Positions 8,298 through 16,258 of a stretch of DNA of 64,000 nt are shown here, in pieces. This stretch comes from 40CM-4-69-5 sp036556905 (lineage in GTDB: Bacteria > Methylomirabilota > Methylomirabilia > Rokubacteriales > CSP1-6): assembly GCA_036556905.1 (NCBI GenBank), contig DATBIM010000018.1:1-64000 (forward strand), given 5' to 3'. The number at the start of each line of letters is the position of its first letter. Within the stretch, counting starts at the first letter, position 1. The position numbers were made by a program, and so were the translations under genes. The notes under the pieces are model-generated. The model worked only from the letters and a program-made list of their open reading frames with translations, was not told the origin of the DNA and did not search any database.

Positions 8298-8614
8298 CGT
8301 CGCGTGGCCAGGTACGCAGCCAGCGCCTCGATCTCGGCCGGGTCGAGCTCGAGCTTGGGCATATGAGCGCTGGGACGCTGGGCCGCGGGATCGCTGAGCC
8401 AGCGGACGAGATACTCTTTCGAGTACTTGAAGCCGACGCGGGAAAGGTCTGGCCCGATCGGCGTGCCGAAGCGGCCCACGGTGTGGCAGCCATAGCACCC
8501 CTGGACACGGAAGAGCCGCTCGCCTTCGGCCACAGCGGCCTCTCGCTCCTGCGCCTGGGCTGTCGAGGCCAACAGCAGCAGCCAGAGCCCTACTATGCTC
8601 GCTCGCCACATCAC
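8294..8614 (-). CDS. small periplasmic cytochrome c
   Basis: 106 aa. Signal peptide MMWRASIVGLWLLLLASTAQAQ, then one haem-c domain with CYGCH at 40-44 and a likely axial methionine M85 in AHMPKL. This is a class I monohaem cytochrome c that shuttles electrons in the periplasm. It is translationally coupled to the acyl-CoA synthetase, an unusual partner; whether this reflects function or only shared regulation cannot be told. No oxidase or complex III gene is adjacent. Confidence 0.88.
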   Translation of the reverse strand: MMWRASIVGLWLLLLASTAQAQEREAAVAEGERLFRVQGCYGCHTVGRFGTPIGPDLSRVGFKYSKEYLVRWLSDPAAQRPSAHMPKLELDPAEIEALAAYLATRR

Positions 8615-8712
8615 TGGATCGCCTCCGTCGTTGTGCGTGGATTGCGCTCCATCGGCCTGAGCCTCCTCTCAGATGGCGCGGGGCTGGGAACCCTGCGACA
8701 ATCGTGCGCAGC

Positions 8713-9297
8713 ATGACGTCGAGGGCGGCCAACCTGACCGGCTACCCGCGCGAACTCGAGCGCCTCGTGACACTCAGAGATGGCACGCGTATCCAGCTCC
8801 GGCCCATTCGCCCCGACGACCAGGCGGGCCTCATCGAGTTCTACGACCGCCTCAGTCGTCACACGGCGTATCAGCGGTTCTTCACGGTGATGCAGCGCCT
8901 GCCGCCCGACTGGGCCAAACTCCTGGCCACTGTGGACTATCGGCGCCGCCTGGCCCTCGTCGCCGAGCATGCCGGACTGGACGGTCTCGAGCTTGCCGCC
9001 GTGGGGCGTTACGAGCCGACCGACCGCGAGGACACCGCCGAGGTGGCATTCGTCGTCCAGGACGGCTGGCAGAACCGCGGACTGGGGACGATCCTGTTCC
9101 AGAGCGTGCTCGCGGCCGCTGCCGACCGGGGCATCCGCCGCTTCGTCGCCTATGTTCTGGCCGACAACTCCCGCATGCTCGATCTCATCCGTCGTTGCAG
9201 CGATGTCGAGCAGCACAAGATCGAGCAGGGCATCGTCGAGATCGTCTTTACCGCGCGGCGACAACCCACGGGCCGCCAACAGCCGAAGACGATCTGA
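8713..9297 (+). CDS. GNAT-family N-acetyltransferase
   Basis: 194 aa. GNAT fold: LRPIRPDDQAGLIEFYDRLS at the N-terminal region, strand AEVAFVV, then the acetyl-CoA pyrophosphate-binding loop in QNRGLGTIL. The GLIEFYDRLSRHTAYQRFF segment resembles the acetyltransferase part of Pat/AcuA-type lysine acetyltransferases, which modify acyl-CoA synthetases. The NDP-forming acyl-CoA synthetase lies divergently nearby, fitting that role but not proving it. The ATG at 8713 is used; a GTG nine bases upstream is also possible. Confidence 0.8.
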   Translation: MTSRAANLTGYPRELERLVTLRDGTRIQLRPIRPDDQAGLIEFYDRLSRHTAYQRFFTVMQRLPPDWAKLLATVDYRRRLALVAEHAGLDGLELAAVGRYEPTDREDTAEVAFVVQDGWQNRGLGTILFQSVLAAAADRGIRRFVAYVLADNSRMLDLIRRCSDVEQHKIEQGIVEIVFTARRQPTGRQQPKTI

Positions 9298-9375
9298 ACA
9301 TTCGTCCGCCACAACCCCTCCCCCACTCAGCCTCGCGGCGATGTCCATGCCGGCCCCTGGGCGGCGAGACCAGCG

Positions 9376-10020
9376 TCAGGCCGGATTGCGATAGCCGTCG
9401 CGCACGGAATACCCCGCCGCCGCGAGCGCGGTGACGGCGCGGCCCGGATGGATCGTCGCGATCCGAACGATCGCCTCCTGCAGCCCTTCACGGTTGCGCA
9501 GTGTCACGATACTCGAAATCGGAGCCCCGGTTCCCTCCACGGCCTCCACGACCTGGCCGAGGCCAGGGGGCTGGCCGGTGAGCATCACGTCCAGGCGGCT
9601 CGATGGCTCGCTGGCGCCCAGCGCCCGGATGAAGAGGTCGAGGACGTCGGTCTCGGTCACGATGCCGACGAGGCGACCAGCGTCCGTCACCGGCAGGGCG
9701 CTGATTTTCTCGGTGACCATGACCCGCGCCGCATCCTCGGCGGCGAAGCCCGGGCCGATCGTGATCACCGCCCGCGTCATGATCTCCTCCACGGTGAGCC
9801 TCTCCAGCAGGAAGTTGAGCTCGGCCCGGGCCAGCCCGGTGGCCGGCGACGCCATTGCCCGTTTCAGGTCGCGGTCGGACACGATGCCGACGAGGTCGTT
9901 GCCGGCGACCACCGGCAAGTGACGAACGCCGCGCTGGCCGACCAGACGCATGGCCTCCGCGAGCGCGGTGCGTGGCGTCACCGTGACGACCTTCGACCGC
10001 ATGACGTCCTTGACGAGCAT
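9376..10020 (-). CDS. CBS-pair protein with C-terminal ACT-like domain
   Basis: 214 aa. Two CBS motifs form a Bateman module: MLVKDVMRSKVVTVTP...HLPVV...GIVSDRDL and VEEIMTRAVITIGP...ALPVT...GIVTETDVLDLF. Residues from about 145 (DVMLTGQPPGLGQVV, EAIVRIATIHP) resemble an ACT domain, as in AcuB-like proteins. Such proteins bind adenine nucleotides or small ligands and report energy state. It lies 12 bp after the DUF2267 gene and is probably transcribed with it from the sigma-54 promoter at 10456-10471. Confidence 0.85.
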   Translation of the reverse strand: MLVKDVMRSKVVTVTPRTALAEAMRLVGQRGVRHLPVVAGNDLVGIVSDRDLKRAMASPATGLARAELNFLLERLTVEEIMTRAVITIGPGFAAEDAARVMVTEKISALPVTDAGRLVGIVTETDVLDLFIRALGASEPSSRLDVMLTGQPPGLGQVVEAVEGTGAPISSIVTLRNREGLQEAIVRIATIHPGRAVTALAAAGYSVRDGYRNPA

Positions 10021-10032
10021 CAGGCCCTTCGG

Positions 10033-10434
10033 TCACGCAGAGACCTGGCCCTCCGCCCACAACTCCTTCAGGTCCTTGGGGAGCTGGGCGAGGACATCCT
10101 CGGCCTCGCCGGGTGACAGCGATTCCTTGAGCGCACCGAATACGGCCAGGGTCATCCAGCGCGCTTGTCGCGTCGAGCTCAGGCCGGCCTCCTTCATTAC
10201 GCGCTGGTAAAAGGCCTGGCGATGCAGCTTCACGGGCTTTCGTTCGGTCCGCTCCCCGGCCTGCCAGACCTCCTTCAGCTCGCCGGGGAGCTGGGCGGCC
10301 AGCTGATCGGCCTCTTGGGGCGTCAGCCGGTCGCGCAGCGCGTGGAAGACCGCCGCCGTCACGCGCTTGGCCTCCTCACGACTGCGGCCGGAACTTGCCC
10401 CCATCACGGCGCGATAGAACGTCGCAGTTTGCAT
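10033..10434 (-). CDS. DUF2267 protein
   Basis: 133 aa made of two repeats of the DUF2267 unit: FYRAVMGASSGRSREEAKRVTAAVFHALRDRLTPQEADQ and its copy FYQRVMKEAGLSSTRQARWMTLAVFGALKESLSPGEAED, each followed by LAAQLPGELKEVW or LAQLPKDLKELW. The domain is helical, of unknown biochemistry, and is often found beside CBS and Usp stress genes. The start at 10434 is set by GGAGG five bases upstream. It heads a two-gene operon with the CBS/ACT protein, 22 bp downstream of sigma-54 promoter P2. Confidence 0.85.
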   Translation of the reverse strand: MQTATFYRAVMGASSGRSREEAKRVTAAVFHALRDRLTPQEADQLAAQLPGELKEVWQAGERTERKPVKLHRQAFYQRVMKEAGLSSTRQARWMTLAVFGALKESLSPGEAEDVLAQLPKDLKELWAEGQVSA

Positions 10435-10455
10435 GACAACCTCCGGGCACATCAG

Positions 10456-10471
10456 AGCAACAGAAGTGCCA
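10456..10471 (-). promoter_or_regulatory. sigma-54 promoter P2
   Basis: Minus-strand TGGCACTTCTGTTGCT: TGGCAC and TTGCT are both consensus, with ten bases between GG and GC. The expected start near 10445 leaves an 11-base leader containing only the GGAGG ribosome site of the DUF2267 gene. A GCCCCATCGG element lies about 95 bp upstream of the start (10535-10544). I see no IHF match here. Confidence 0.8.
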
Positions 10472-10618
10472 GACTGCAAGTACTGGATTTGGCGAGCCGT
10501 GGACCAGGTGCCGTTCGAGGCCTGTCCCAGGCACGCCCCATCGGTGATGCGCAGGCACCCCGGGTACGATCCCGCTCGCCAGGTGCGGGCTGGGCTCGGC
10601 CGTCGAGCTGAGCGTCGC

Positions 10619-11065
10619 CTACCGCGCCGCCATGGGTGCCTGGCGGGTGATCGGTGGCCGGCTCAGCGTGGACCGGACCCAGCCGTACAGGTACGTGCCG
10701 AGAAGGATGCCGGCGACGGTGAAGAGCGCGACGATCTTGCCTTCCCCGAGTTGCACCAGCGAGGTTCCCGGGCAGGCTCCACTGAGGGCCCACCCGGTCC
10801 CGAGCAGCAGCCCGCCCCAGATCGCGCCGCGCTGCCACGGCTTGGGTCTGAGCTCGATCGGGGTGCCCGCGACCGTCGTATTTCCGGCGCGACGCAAGAG
10901 CCAGAATCCCAGGGCCGCCGTGGCGATGGCTGAGCCGATGACGCCGAAGAGGTGAAAATCGGCCAGGCGGAACATCGCCGCGATCACGTCGTAGTCTGTC
11001 ACGCGCGCCCGCGACAGGACGAATCCGAAGCCAACCCCGAACAGGGTGAATGCCAGCGTGGGCAT
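10619..11065 (-). CDS. YeeE/YedE-family half transporter (DUF6691 type)
   Basis: 148 aa with about four membrane helices. The loop LSGACPGTSLVQLGEG holds the cysteine that in YeeE-type channels relays thiosulfate or related sulfur species. It follows the second half-transporter by 3 bp; the two halves should assemble into one YeeE-like unit, as they do in many bacteria. It is the last gene of the block BirA-Usp-Usp-persulfide dioxygenase-YeeE-YedE, pointing to uptake or export of sulfur species linked to persulfide oxidation. Confidence 0.87.
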   Translation of the reverse strand: MPTLAFTLFGVGFGFVLSRARVTDYDVIAAMFRLADFHLFGVIGSAIATAALGFWLLRRAGNTTVAGTPIELRPKPWQRGAIWGGLLLGTGWALSGACPGTSLVQLGEGKIVALFTVAGILLGTYLYGWVRSTLSRPPITRQAPMAAR

Positions 11066-11068
11066 GCC

Positions 11069-11566
11069 TCAGTCCCCGAGCAGGGCGAGCAGCAAGGTGT
11101 AGATCACCACGCCCCCCACCATGAACGCAACCGTGGCGACGAGGCTGGAGAGCGCGCCCTGGGCGATGCCGACGATGCTGTGCCCGCTCGGACAGCCCCC
11201 GGCCCAGCGCGCGCCGGCACCGATGAGGAGCCCACCCGTGAAGAGCACCGTCCCCTTGAGGATGAGTGAGCCGTGGGTCAACGCGTCCAGCGCGCCGTAG
11301 GCCATGGTGGGGGTGAACGGCCCGGCCAGCGTGGTGGCCACGAGGCCGCCGATCGGCAGGCCCAGGATGAAGGCGATCCGCCAGCGTCCTCCGTACTCGG
11401 GCTGCTGGAAGAACGGCAGCCGCGACGTGAGCGCACAGATCGAGCCGTAGCCGGTTGACACGCCCAGGGGCTTTCCCGTTACCCAGGCCAGGCTGATGAC
11501 GACCAGCCCGATGGCCGGGCCGGCCACCCACCACGGCCACGGCGTGACGAAGATCGCGTCATACAT
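11069..11566 (-). CDS. YeeE/YedE-family half transporter, first half
   Basis: 165 aa, four to five membrane helices. Conserved sulfur-transport cysteines are in GSICALTSR and GGCPSGHSIVGIAQGA, both typical of the YeeE/YedE family. It overlaps the end of the MBL-rhodanese gene by 8 bp, so the two are translated in tandem. With the downstream 148-aa half it likely forms a thiosulfate or polysulfide channel supplying or draining the persulfide dioxygenase. Confidence 0.88.
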   Translation of the reverse strand: MYDAIFVTPWPWWVAGPAIGLVVISLAWVTGKPLGVSTGYGSICALTSRLPFFQQPEYGGRWRIAFILGLPIGGLVATTLAGPFTPTMAYGALDALTHGSLILKGTVLFTGGLLIGAGARWAGGCPSGHSIVGIAQGALSSLVATVAFMVGGVVIYTLLLALLGD

Positions 11567-12971
11567 GTGCCGACCTCCCGGCGCCCCTTGGGACTCCCTG
11601 CTGCTCCCAGGCGGCGAATCCCCCGACCAGGTCTACCACCCGAACGAACCCCTCTTGCTCGAGGATGCTTGTGGCGATCGACGAACGATAGCCCGTCTGG
11701 CAATAGACCACGATCGTCTCGTTGCGGGGAAGCTCGCGCGCGCGGGCTCGAAGATGGTTCAGGGGGACGTTCAGGCTGCCGCTGATGCGCCCCCCTTTCC
11801 ACTCGGTTTCGGTGCGGACGTCCACCACGGCGGGGGGATCCCCGGACGCCAGCTGCTCGGCGAGCGTGCCGGCTGTCACCCGCTCGGTCCGGCGGATCAG
11901 CTCCGCGTGTCCGTCGAGGGCCTGCATGCCGCCCTCCAGGTAGCCGGTCACGTGGTCGAAGCCGATGCGCCCGAGGCGCAGGGCGGCTTCCGCTTCGCGG
12001 CCGGGCTCGGCGACGATCACGATTGGCCGCTGGCGATCCAGCAGGGTTCCCGCCCAGCTGGCGTACCGGCCACCGAGGCCGATGTTGAGTGCGTTCGCCA
12101 GATGCGCGCCGGCGAAATCAGCCGGATCACGAGCGTCCAGGATCTGGGTCCGGGCGGCCTGGGCGCGCAGGACCTCGTCCAGCGTGAGCGGCGCCAGAGC
12201 ACGCTGCAGGCTCTTCTCCAGCGTCGCTCGTTCCTGGCGATTCAGGATGGCGTCGTAGGAGAAGTACTCGGGCGCCTCGGGCTGGTCCGCCGTGACCAGC
12301 TTCACGAACTCCTCCCGACTCATCGGATGGAGCGCATAGTTGTACGTTCGCTGCAGGCCGATGGTTGACACCCGTTCAGTGCTCAGGCTCTTGCCGCACA
12401 TCGACCCCGCCCCGTGCGCCGGGTAGACCAGCGTGTCGTCCGGAAGCCTGAGCAGCTTGTCGTGCAGGGAGTCGTAGAGCATGCTGCCGAGCTCCTCCGC
12501 CGTGACGCCCATCGAGGCCATGAGGTCGGGGCGACCGACATCGCCGATGAAGAGGGTGTCGCCGGTCAGGACGGCGCTGGGCTTCTGCCGGTCCTTGGCC
12601 AGGTCGTACACGACGATGGAAATTCCCTCCGGCGTGTGCCCCGGCGTCTCCAGGAACTTCAGCCGGACCGAGCCGAACTCGAGAACGTCGCCGTCCTTGA
12701 CCGGCGTGAACGGGTATTCGGCGTCGGCCCGGGCTCCCAGGTAGATCCGGGCGCCGACCCGGTCTCGAAGCTCGAGGTGACCGGCCAGGAAGTCGGCATG
12801 AAAGTGAGTCAGGAACACGTGGCGGATCCGCAGCCCCTGCGCCGCCGCATCCGAGATGTAGCCGTCGATGTCGCGCTGGGGATCGACCACCGCCGCCGTC
12901 TTCGTCTCTTCATCGGCGATCATGTAGGAGGCATGCGCCAGACAGCCGAGGAAGTACTGTTTGAGGATCAT
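11559..12971 (-). CDS. persulfide dioxygenase-rhodanese fusion (CstB-like)
   Basis: 470 aa. N-terminal metallo-beta-lactamase domain of the ETHE1/persulfide dioxygenase type: iron ligands in THFHADF (H56, H58) and ETPGHTPEG, plus LTGDTLFIGDVGRPDL. Then two rhodanese domains: the first, around 260-350, has VAEPGREAE where the active cysteine loop should be and is inactive by sequence; the second has CQTGYRS with C424. This order (dioxygenase, pseudo-rhodanese, rhodanese) is that of CstB, which oxidises persulfide and makes thiosulfate. The start at 12971 overlaps the Usp stop (ATGA). Co-operonic with the YeeE/YedE pair. Confidence 0.9.
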   Translation of the reverse strand: MILKQYFLGCLAHASYMIADEETKTAAVVDPQRDIDGYISDAAAQGLRIRHVFLTHFHADFLAGHLELRDRVGARIYLGARADAEYPFTPVKDGDVLEFGSVRLKFLETPGHTPEGISIVVYDLAKDRQKPSAVLTGDTLFIGDVGRPDLMASMGVTAEELGSMLYDSLHDKLLRLPDDTLVYPAHGAGSMCGKSLSTERVSTIGLQRTYNYALHPMSREEFVKLVTADQPEAPEYFSYDAILNRQERATLEKSLQRALAPLTLDEVLRAQAARTQILDARDPADFAGAHLANALNIGLGGRYASWAGTLLDRQRPIVIVAEPGREAEAALRLGRIGFDHVTGYLEGGMQALDGHAELIRRTERVTAGTLAEQLASGDPPAVVDVRTETEWKGGRISGSLNVPLNHLRARARELPRNETIVVYCQTGYRSSIATSILEQEGFVRVVDLVGGFAAWEQQGVPRGAGRSAHV

Positions 12972-13504
12972 CGCCCCTGCTCCTCCCGCCGCTTGCGCTC
13001 CAGCGCCTCGCCGCGGATGCGGGCCCGGCACGGCTCGCAGATGAGGTCCTCCGATGGTCGCGCGCACACGGGGCAATGGTACGCTGGTAGGGCCGCCGCT
13101 GGAGCCTCGTCGGGTCCGCGGCGCAAACGGCAGGGCACGGTCAGCACCGGGCAGGGCGCTGTCCTCACCACGCGCTCGGCAACGCTCCCGATCAGGACCC
13201 GGCTGACCCCGGTGCGGCCGTGCGTTCCCAGGACGATCAGGTCGATGGCGTGACGCTCGGCGTAATCGACGATCCGCTCGGCGACAGGCATGCCGGACTC
13301 GACGGCTGTCACGACGGGCACGTCCGACCCGAATTCGGCGGCCAGGGCTTGCAGCTGAGGTTTCGGCGTGGGGTCGGCGGTCGGCCACACGACGTGCAGC
13401 AGGTGGATTCTCGCCCCGAGTTGCCAGGCGTAGTCGCGGGCCACGCGCCGCGCCTCCTCCGAGCAGGCCGAAAAATCCGTGGCGAAGAGAATCTGTCGCA
13501 TCAC
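12968..13504 (-). CDS. universal stress protein with C-terminal zinc ribbon
   Basis: 178 aa. Usp domain at 1-130 with the complete ATP loop GTHGRTGVSRVLIGS. A C-terminal extension carries CPVC at 144-147 and CEPC at 156-159, a four-cysteine zinc ribbon, then a basic tail (ALERKRREEQGR). The extension is uncommon for Usp and could bind metal, nucleic acid or a partner. Four-base overlaps with both neighbours (Usp upstream, persulfide dioxygenase downstream) show tight co-expression with sulfur genes; the cysteines might sense persulfide, but that is inference. Confidence 0.88.
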   Translation of the reverse strand: MMRQILFATDFSACSEEARRVARDYAWQLGARIHLLHVVWPTADPTPKPQLQALAAEFGSDVPVVTAVESGMPVAERIVDYAERHAIDLIVLGTHGRTGVSRVLIGSVAERVVRTAPCPVLTVPCRLRRGPDEAPAAALPAYHCPVCARPSEDLICEPCRARIRGEALERKRREEQGR

Positions 13505-13944
13505 GCACGTCCGTGGCGAGGCCGGTACACCATGACCGGCACGTCGGTCCGGTGACAGACCTGCTCGGAGGTGCTGCCGAGGACCAGGCGGCTCAGCGGG
13601 CCGCCGGAGCGGGCCGCCAGCGCGATGAGGTCGGCGCCGAACGCCTCCGCCTCTCGCACGATCTCGTGGGCCGGCTCGCCGAACCGCACCACGATCTCCC
13701 CGGCGAGGCCGGCCACGCTCGCCGTCGTGCGCAAGTAGTCCGTCGCCTCCGCCTCCAGCCGCTCCGTCTCCTGGTCCGCATAGGCCACGACGCGACCGTC
13801 GATGCCACCGACGCTGCCGGGAACCGGGGCCACGTGGAGCAGCCGCACCGCGGCGCCTCCCCCGCGAGCCATCTCCGCTACGAGCGGGAGCACGCTTCGG
13901 GACTCGGGGGTCAGGTCGAGCGGAACCAGAATGCGTTTGGGCAT
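13501..13944 (-). CDS. universal stress protein, degenerate ATP loop
   Basis: 147 aa, a single Usp domain (MPKRILVPLDLTPESRSVLP). Where ATP-binding members have G-x2-G-x9-GS this has AARSGGPLSRLVLGST, losing the first glycine, so ATP binding is uncertain. It overlaps the next Usp gene by 4 bp and begins 10 bp after BirA, so it lies within the P3 operon. The motif VAYADQETERLEAEATDYL also occurs in the membrane-anchored Usp at 25.5 kb (AYADQESARIENAARDYL), showing the two are related copies. Confidence 0.88.
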   Translation of the reverse strand: MPKRILVPLDLTPESRSVLPLVAEMARGGGAAVRLLHVAPVPGSVGGIDGRVVAYADQETERLEAEATDYLRTTASVAGLAGEIVVRFGEPAHEIVREAEAFGADLIALAARSGGPLSRLVLGSTSEQVCHRTDVPVMVYRPRHGRA

Positions 13945-13954
13945 GATCAGTCTC

Positions 13955-14809
13955 CTAGTCCAGGACTGCGACCTCGCCGGCGATCACCCGGTGCTGAGTG
14001 TCGGCGGCATCCTGCACCACCAGTTGCCCTTCGCTGTTGGCCCCGAGCACTCTCCCCTCGTACCGCTCCCCCTCGCCTTGAACCGCCACCCAGCGACCGG
14101 CCAGGACATCGCGCTCCCGCCAGGCGTGCAGCACGGCCGGAGGGCCGGACACCCGATAGGTATCCAGCCACTTCTCGAGCAGGTTGAGGTAGGCGGCGGC
14201 GAAGTCGTTGCGGTCGATCGGGCGTCCGGCCGCCTCACGCACGGAGATCGCTCCCGGGGCCGCGGCCCCCAGCCCCTGCTCGAGGAGGGAGCGCTCGACG
14301 TTGAGGTTCACCCCGGCCCCGAGGATCACGTAGTCGACGAGGTCGCCCACCGTGGCGAAGGCCCCGAAGCTCCCCGCCACCTTCCGGCCCTCGATGAGAA
14401 TGTCGTTCGGCCACTTGATCGTAGCCGGCACCCCCTCGGCGCGGATGGCATCGCTGAGCGCCAGCGAGGTGATGAAGGAAAAGACCGGCACCCCGCTGGG
14501 CCCGATCGGCGGCCGGAACAGTACCGAGGCGTACAGGTTGAGCCCGGGTGGTGAGAACCACGATGTGCCGCGCCGGCCCTTCCCCGCGTGTTGCGCCTCG
14601 GCCAGGACCACCGTGCCCTCGCGAGCCCCGGCCTCCGCGCGCCGGCGGAGGACAGCGTTGGTCGAATCCACGTCCTGATAGAGGTCGATCTGGAAGCCGA
14701 CGACCTGGGTCTCCAGGTGGCGCCGGATCAGCTCGATGCAGAGACCACTGGTGGATTCCCAGGCTCCAGTCGTCTGCGCGTCCCGGCTCGTTCGCTCGCC
14801 GACATGCAT
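13955..14809 (-). CDS. birA: biotin-[acetyl-CoA-carboxylase] ligase, copy 1
   Basis: 284 aa. BirA catalytic core without the N-terminal repressor HTH: DVDSTNAVL, biotin/AMP loop GKGRRGTSWFSP, LNLYASVLFRP, KWPNDILIEGRKVAG and the C-terminal SH3-like domain (GRVLGANSEGQLVVQD). It attaches biotin to carboxylase carriers. A paralogue lies at 46908-47714, also beside Usp genes. The start is uncertain: the ATG at 14809 is only about five bases from the predicted P3 start and has no ribosome site; a later unconventional start near residue 27 would match the paralogue's length. First gene of the P3 block. Confidence 0.87.
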   Translation of the reverse strand: MHVGERTSRDAQTTGAWESTSGLCIELIRRHLETQVVGFQIDLYQDVDSTNAVLRRRAEAGAREGTVVLAEAQHAGKGRRGTSWFSPPGLNLYASVLFRPPIGPSGVPVFSFITSLALSDAIRAEGVPATIKWPNDILIEGRKVAGSFGAFATVGDLVDYVILGAGVNLNVERSLLEQGLGAAAPGAISVREAAGRPIDRNDFAAAYLNLLEKWLDTYRVSGPPAVLHAWRERDVLAGRWVAVQGEGERYEGRVLGANSEGQLVVQDAADTQHRVIAGEVAVLD

Positions 14810-14824
14810 CGCCTGGTGAGCACG

Positions 14825-14840
14825 AGCAAGCCTGGTGCCA
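14825..14840 (-). promoter_or_regulatory. sigma-54 promoter P3
   Basis: Minus-strand TGGCACCAGGCTTGCT has consensus -24 and -12 blocks and ten-base spacing. It is nearly the same as P7 (TGGCACCGGGCTTGCT), and both share a GAATT-x-C-x-GGA-x-TT run immediately upstream. Expected start about 14814. It should drive BirA, two Usp genes, the persulfide dioxygenase and the YeeE/YedE pair. A GCCCCAGCCCGGG element (minus strand) lies at 14886-14898. Confidence 0.78.
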
Positions 14841-14952
14841 CACGTGGAAATCCGGAAATTCGCCGGGTTGCACATCGGCCAGGATCCCGGGCTGGGGCGC
14901 GGCAGCCCCAGCGCGACCCGGCCACCCCAGCCCGAGCAGCCGACGCGATCGC

Positions 14953-14965
14953 CAAGGCGTTGATT
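14953..14965. promoter_or_regulatory. IHF-consensus site upstream of P4
   Basis: CAAGGCGTTGATT reads YAA-N4-TTGATW, the reverse form of the IHF consensus, with no mismatch. It lies 44-56 bp upstream of the expected P4 start. The same element with the same spacing recurs at 45849-45861. Confidence 0.6.
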
Positions 14966-14982
14966 CCACGGTCCTCTCGTCT

Positions 14983-14998
14983 TGGCAGCGCAGTTGCT
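14983..14998 (+). promoter_or_regulatory. sigma-54 promoter P4
   Basis: TGGCAGCGCAGTTGCT: -24 TGGCA, -12 TTGCT, ten-base GG-to-GC spacing. Expected start about 15009, giving a leader of about 52 bases to the Usp ATG at 15061. It is divergent from P3; the shared 140-bp region contains the IHF site and CCACCCCAGCC (14922-14932), also found at identical spacing upstream of P6. Confidence 0.75.
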
Positions 14999-15060
14999 CG
15001 CGCTGTGGGTTACCAGACGACGGACAAGACGCGGCCGACCACCGGCCGAGGGGGTCTTCA

Positions 15061-15537
15061 ATGTACAAGCGCGCAGTCGTTCCACTCGATGGCTCGGAGG
15101 TGTCCGCGGCGATCCTGCCGTTCATCACCCGGATCGCCGGACCGCTGGACATGGAAGTGATCCTGCTCCGTGTCGTCGAGCCGAACCCGCCTCGGGTCAT
15201 CGAGAGCTCCCGTCACGTCGAGGTCGATGACATCCAGACGCGGCTCACCGAGGCCCGGACCTACCTCAAGCCAGTCATGGAGGAGCTTGCCGGCCAAGGC
15301 GTCCGCGCTTCCATGCAGGTGCGCCACGGCGATCCCGTCACCGAGATCGTGGAGTGCGCGAAGACGGTGCAGGCCGACCTCATCGCGATGAGCACCCACG
15401 GGCGGAGTGGGCTCGGCCGGCTGCTCTTCGGCTCCGTCGCCGAGGCCGTCCTCCGGCATGCCGAGATCCCCGTCTTTCTCATGCGACTCACGGAGAGCCA
15501 GGTGCGCTCCCGACGGGCGCGTGAGGCAGTCCGGTGA
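15061..15537 (+). CDS. universal stress protein
   Basis: 158 aa, one Usp domain starting MYKRAVVPLDGSEVSAAILP. The nucleotide loop is STHGRSGLGRLLFGS, with serine in place of the first glycine. It closely resembles the Usp at 46435-46911 (shared IAGPLDMEV, LLRVV, SRHVE/V and the C-terminal RHAEIPVFLMRLT), so the two are paralogues from duplication. Both are near a BirA gene and both follow a sigma-54 promoter of the same architecture (P4, P6). The GTCTTCA just before the ATG is a poor ribosome site, with GAGGGGG slightly upstream. Confidence 0.92.
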   Translation: MYKRAVVPLDGSEVSAAILPFITRIAGPLDMEVILLRVVEPNPPRVIESSRHVEVDDIQTRLTEARTYLKPVMEELAGQGVRASMQVRHGDPVTEIVECAKTVQADLIAMSTHGRSGLGRLLFGSVAEAVLRHAEIPVFLMRLTESQVRSRRAREAVR

Positions 15538-15615
15538 GCGTCGCCCACCGTCGCTTCGGGCGAGATTGGTCCCGCCCTCGCACCCGACCATCGCCCAGGT
15601 GCTCGGGAGCCAGGC

Positions 15616-16251
15616 ATGGCTGGCTCTGACGACACGGCTCTGGACCAGGCACTGGACCGGGCCGGTGATGGAGCGTTCGTCATCGACCGGGACGGACGCA
15701 TCCGCCGCTGGAATCGGGCCGCCGAGAAGATGCTCGGTTACCCCGCTCGGGAGGTGATCGGCCGGGCCTGCTGCGACGTCCTGGCCGGTTATGACGAGCA
15801 CGACAACCGGCTCTGCCACCCGGGTTGCCACGTCCGGACGCTGCTCGGCATGGGCGAGTCGGTGCAGAACTTCGACATGCGCACTCGCACGAAGGCCGGA
15901 CACCCCCTCTGGCTCAACATCAGTGTCCTGCGCGTCCCGAATGGACGATCCGGAAGTGACATCGTGTATCTGTTTCGCGAGGTGACGGCGGCCCGGGAGA
16001 TGATGCGCCTCGTGCATGAGCGCCTGGCCGCGGCGGCAGGCCGCCAGGACGCGGCCGCCCAGACGCTGACGCGACGGGAGATCGAGATCCTCAGGCTCCT
16101 CGCCTCCGGGCTGCGCACCACCGACATCGTGGAGCGCCTGCACGTGAGCCGGGCCACGGTCAAGAACCACGTGCAGGGCATCCTCGCCAAGCTCGGCGTC
16201 CACAGCCGCCTGGAGGCGGTCGCCTACGCCAACCGCCACCGCATGCTGTGA
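15616..16251 (+). CDS. PAS-LuxR transcription regulator
   Basis: 211 aa. PAS domain at about 10-125 (GAFVIDRDGRIRRWNRAAEKMLGY) followed by a LuxR-type HTH at about 145-205 (LTRREIEILRLLASGLRTTDIVERLHVSRATVKNHVQGILAKLGV). Between them the PAS carries several cysteines: RACCDVLAG, RLCHPGCHV. Such clusters occur in a class of PAS regulators and might bind metal, haem or sense redox, but no ligand can be assigned. It has no receiver domain. It follows the Usp by about 80 bp and may be read from P4. Confidence 0.88.
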   Translation: MAGSDDTALDQALDRAGDGAFVIDRDGRIRRWNRAAEKMLGYPAREVIGRACCDVLAGYDEHDNRLCHPGCHVRTLLGMGESVQNFDMRTRTKAGHPLWLNISVLRVPNGRSGSDIVYLFREVTAAREMMRLVHERLAAAAGRQDAAAQTLTRREIEILRLLASGLRTTDIVERLHVSRATVKNHVQGILAKLGVHSRLEAVAYANRHRML

Positions 16252-16258
16252 GAGCGGC

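Noticed and set aside
8298..8732. Long N-terminal extension of the acyl-CoA synthetase in an open frame
   Set aside because: It runs across the whole cytochrome c gene and reads as Arg/Gly/Pro-rich non-coding sequence; a GTG start overlapping the cytochrome stop explains the gene better.
12972..13508. N-terminal extension of the persulfide dioxygenase frame
   Set aside because: It overlaps a well-supported Usp gene and has no domain; the ATGA junction at 12968-12971 gives the true start.
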